DNA of 64,000 bases. Source: an uncultured Clostridiaceae bacterium. GTDB taxonomy: Bacteria; Bacillota; Clostridia; Clostridiales; Clostridiaceae. Made by a program: the position numbers and the translations under genes. Shown in pieces: positions 63,053 to 64,000 of the stretch; the stretch's first letter is position 1; every line of letters begins with the position of its first letter. Below the pieces are notes generated by a model. The model was given only the letters and a program-made list of their open reading frames with translations, was not told where the DNA came from and did not search any database. The stretch spans positions 1 to 64,000 of the forward strand of contig CAMJGD010000006.1 in the NCBI GenBank assembly GCA_946405135.1, given 5' to 3'.

Positions 63053-64000
63053 TTATAGATTTTTTAATTCTTCAATTATAGGGTTTATAAGTACTTCCTT
63101 AATTATTTTAGAAGTGCTGTCAGTATTAAATATACCTTCCTTGGAAAGTTTGTTTAGCATATCTAAAGACTTATAATAATATGTTTTAGCCTCATCTTTT
63201 TTAGAAAGTCCTTTGTATACCTCACCTAGCTGAAAATATATCTCTGATAAAGCAAATTCTTTTGGCTCATAATAGAAAAAATCATTTTCATTTTGTAAAC
63301 TTACTTTTGAAAGAGATATCAAAATATTCTCTGCCTCCCCATACCTTTTTAATCCGTTTAAAGCAGTAGCTTTTAATATCAAAAACTTATAATACCCGAC
63401 CTCCATAACAGTTGGCTCTTTACTTTCTTTTATTTTAAAAACTTCATTAACAGATTTTAAAGCCTCTTCATACAAGCCAGCCTTTATTTCAGATTCAATA
63501 AGATAATACCAAGAAAGCTGATTTCTTCTTTCGTCGCTTAAATCCTCTTGATAATATTTTACATTTTCTTTAAAATAACTTTCATAATAATCTTTAGCAG
63601 CTGAAAAATTGCTGCCATTAAATCTTATGATATAGCTATTGTACTCAGAGCCTGCTTCATAAATTTGAACTCCAAAAACAAATCCTTTTTTTTCATCCTT
63701 AACAGGAGTACTTAATATATCAAACTTATTCCATCTTCCTAGCTCTATTTCTTTTACACCCTTTTCTGTAAAATCATAAGCGTAATACTCACCACCAGCA
63801 TGTCCAGATATATGAAATCCAACAAGTAAACATTTACTATCCACACCACATACAGGTAAAAATTGCAGCATAGATATTCCGGTTCCTTCTACACTTTTTT
63901 CATATACTTTAGTCCACTTATTTTCTTTATTTTTTAAAACAAAAAATCCTCTTTTAAAATTTTCTTCGTCTTTAAAAAATACTACAAGCTCGTTTTTATA
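63053..64000 (-). CDS. TPR-repeat protein (5' end outside the window)
   Basis: The frame is open from the right edge (64000) to its stop at 63053, giving at least 315 residues; an internal ATG at 63871 is not the start, since the upstream 43 codons are continuous and in the same style. The visible N-terminal half looks beta-rich (VGFHISGHAGGEYYAYDF, RWNKFDILSTPV), and the C-terminal half has TPR-like helices (SEIYFQLGEVYKGLSKKDEAKTYYYKSLDML). It lies 18 bp upstream of the response regulator, so it is probably cotranscribed and may be an envelope partner of the two-component system. Family not recognised. Confidence 0.72.
   Translation of the reverse strand, partial: YKNELVVFFKDEENFKRGFFVLKNKENKWTKVYEKSVEGTGISMLQFLPVCGVDSKCLLVGFHISGHAGGEYYAYDFTEKGVKEIELGRWNKFDILSTPVKDEKKGFVFGVQIYEAGSEYNSYIIRFNGSNFSAAKDYYESYFKENVKYYQEDLSDERRNQLSWYYLIESEIKAGLYEEALKSVNEVFKIKESKEPTVMEVGYYKFLILKATALNGLKRYGEAENILISLSKVSLQNENDFFYYEPKEFALSEIYFQLGEVYKGLSKKDEAKTYYYKSLDMLNKLSKEGIFNTDSTSKIIKEVLINPIIEELKNL

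Noticed and set aside
1..64000. tRNA, rRNA, CRISPR array, prophage or replication origin
   Set aside because: I scanned the gaps between genes and found no cloverleaf, rRNA segment, regular repeat-spacer array, phage structural gene or DnaA-box cluster.

Overview
The window reads as chromosome of a low-GC, anaerobic, spore-forming Firmicute, most likely Clostridium sensu stricto. The evidence is the strong AT bias, AGGAGG-type ribosome sites, T-box leaders, spore genes (spmA/spmB, sleC with a Csp protease, an alpha/beta SASP), an H-NOX chemoreceptor and a CcpA-like regulator next to ileS. I see no rRNA, tRNA, CRISPR array, phage or intact insertion sequence. The only signs of mobile DNA are two related hairpin elements (about 26.3 and 41.4 kb). 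One small gene is interrupted by a stop codon (25.8 kb).

Layout. 0-10 kb: a lipoprotein with a serpin-like C-terminus, metG behind a Met T-box, a zinc-ribbon membrane protein, pepP, a divergent OhrR-type regulator, a family 4 uracil-DNA glycosylase, an ACT-domain protein, and the threonine-degradation pair tdh-kbl. 10-19 kb: two MATE exporters (one with an overlapping MarR regulator and two clear operators), small membrane proteins, an ABC exporter pair and spmAB. 19-26 kb: an extracytoplasmic thioredoxin-like protein whose first active-site Cys codon is TGA (candidate selenocysteine), with ccdA directly downstream, then a DUF45 metalloprotease, ccpA and a long-form ileS behind an Ile T-box. 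26-41 kb: housekeeping and metabolic genes (BFD-like protein, M42 peptidase, ABC-F, rRNA methyltransferase, comB, PucR-type regulator, msmX-like ATPase, radical SAM proteins, a YkvI-like membrane protein) and an H-NOX methyl-accepting chemotaxis protein.

41-52 kb: the germination pair cspBA-sleC, then a run ppiB, DUF3783, XRE regulator, substrate-binding protein and Cache-HD-GYP phosphodiesterase, then a STAS-like protein and murI. 52-64 kb: a large glutamine synthetase, a second HD-GYP protein, a small YCII-like gene whose promoter carries two LexA-type boxes, an Rrf2 regulator, an esterase, a SASP, an alanine symporter, and a two-component system below a TPR protein that runs off the right edge.

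The strongest unusual signals are: (1) the UxxC thioredoxin with a candidate bSECIS, coupled to CcdA; (2) tandem LexA boxes on a consensus promoter driving an uncharacterised 92-residue protein; (3) the tandem-protease CspBA-type fusion directly upstream of sleC with no cspC; (4) an orphan substrate-binding protein one base upstream of an HD-GYP gene; (5) the serpin-like lipoprotein with a shortened reactive loop. All calls come from reading the sequence and from remembered family features; no database search was run.
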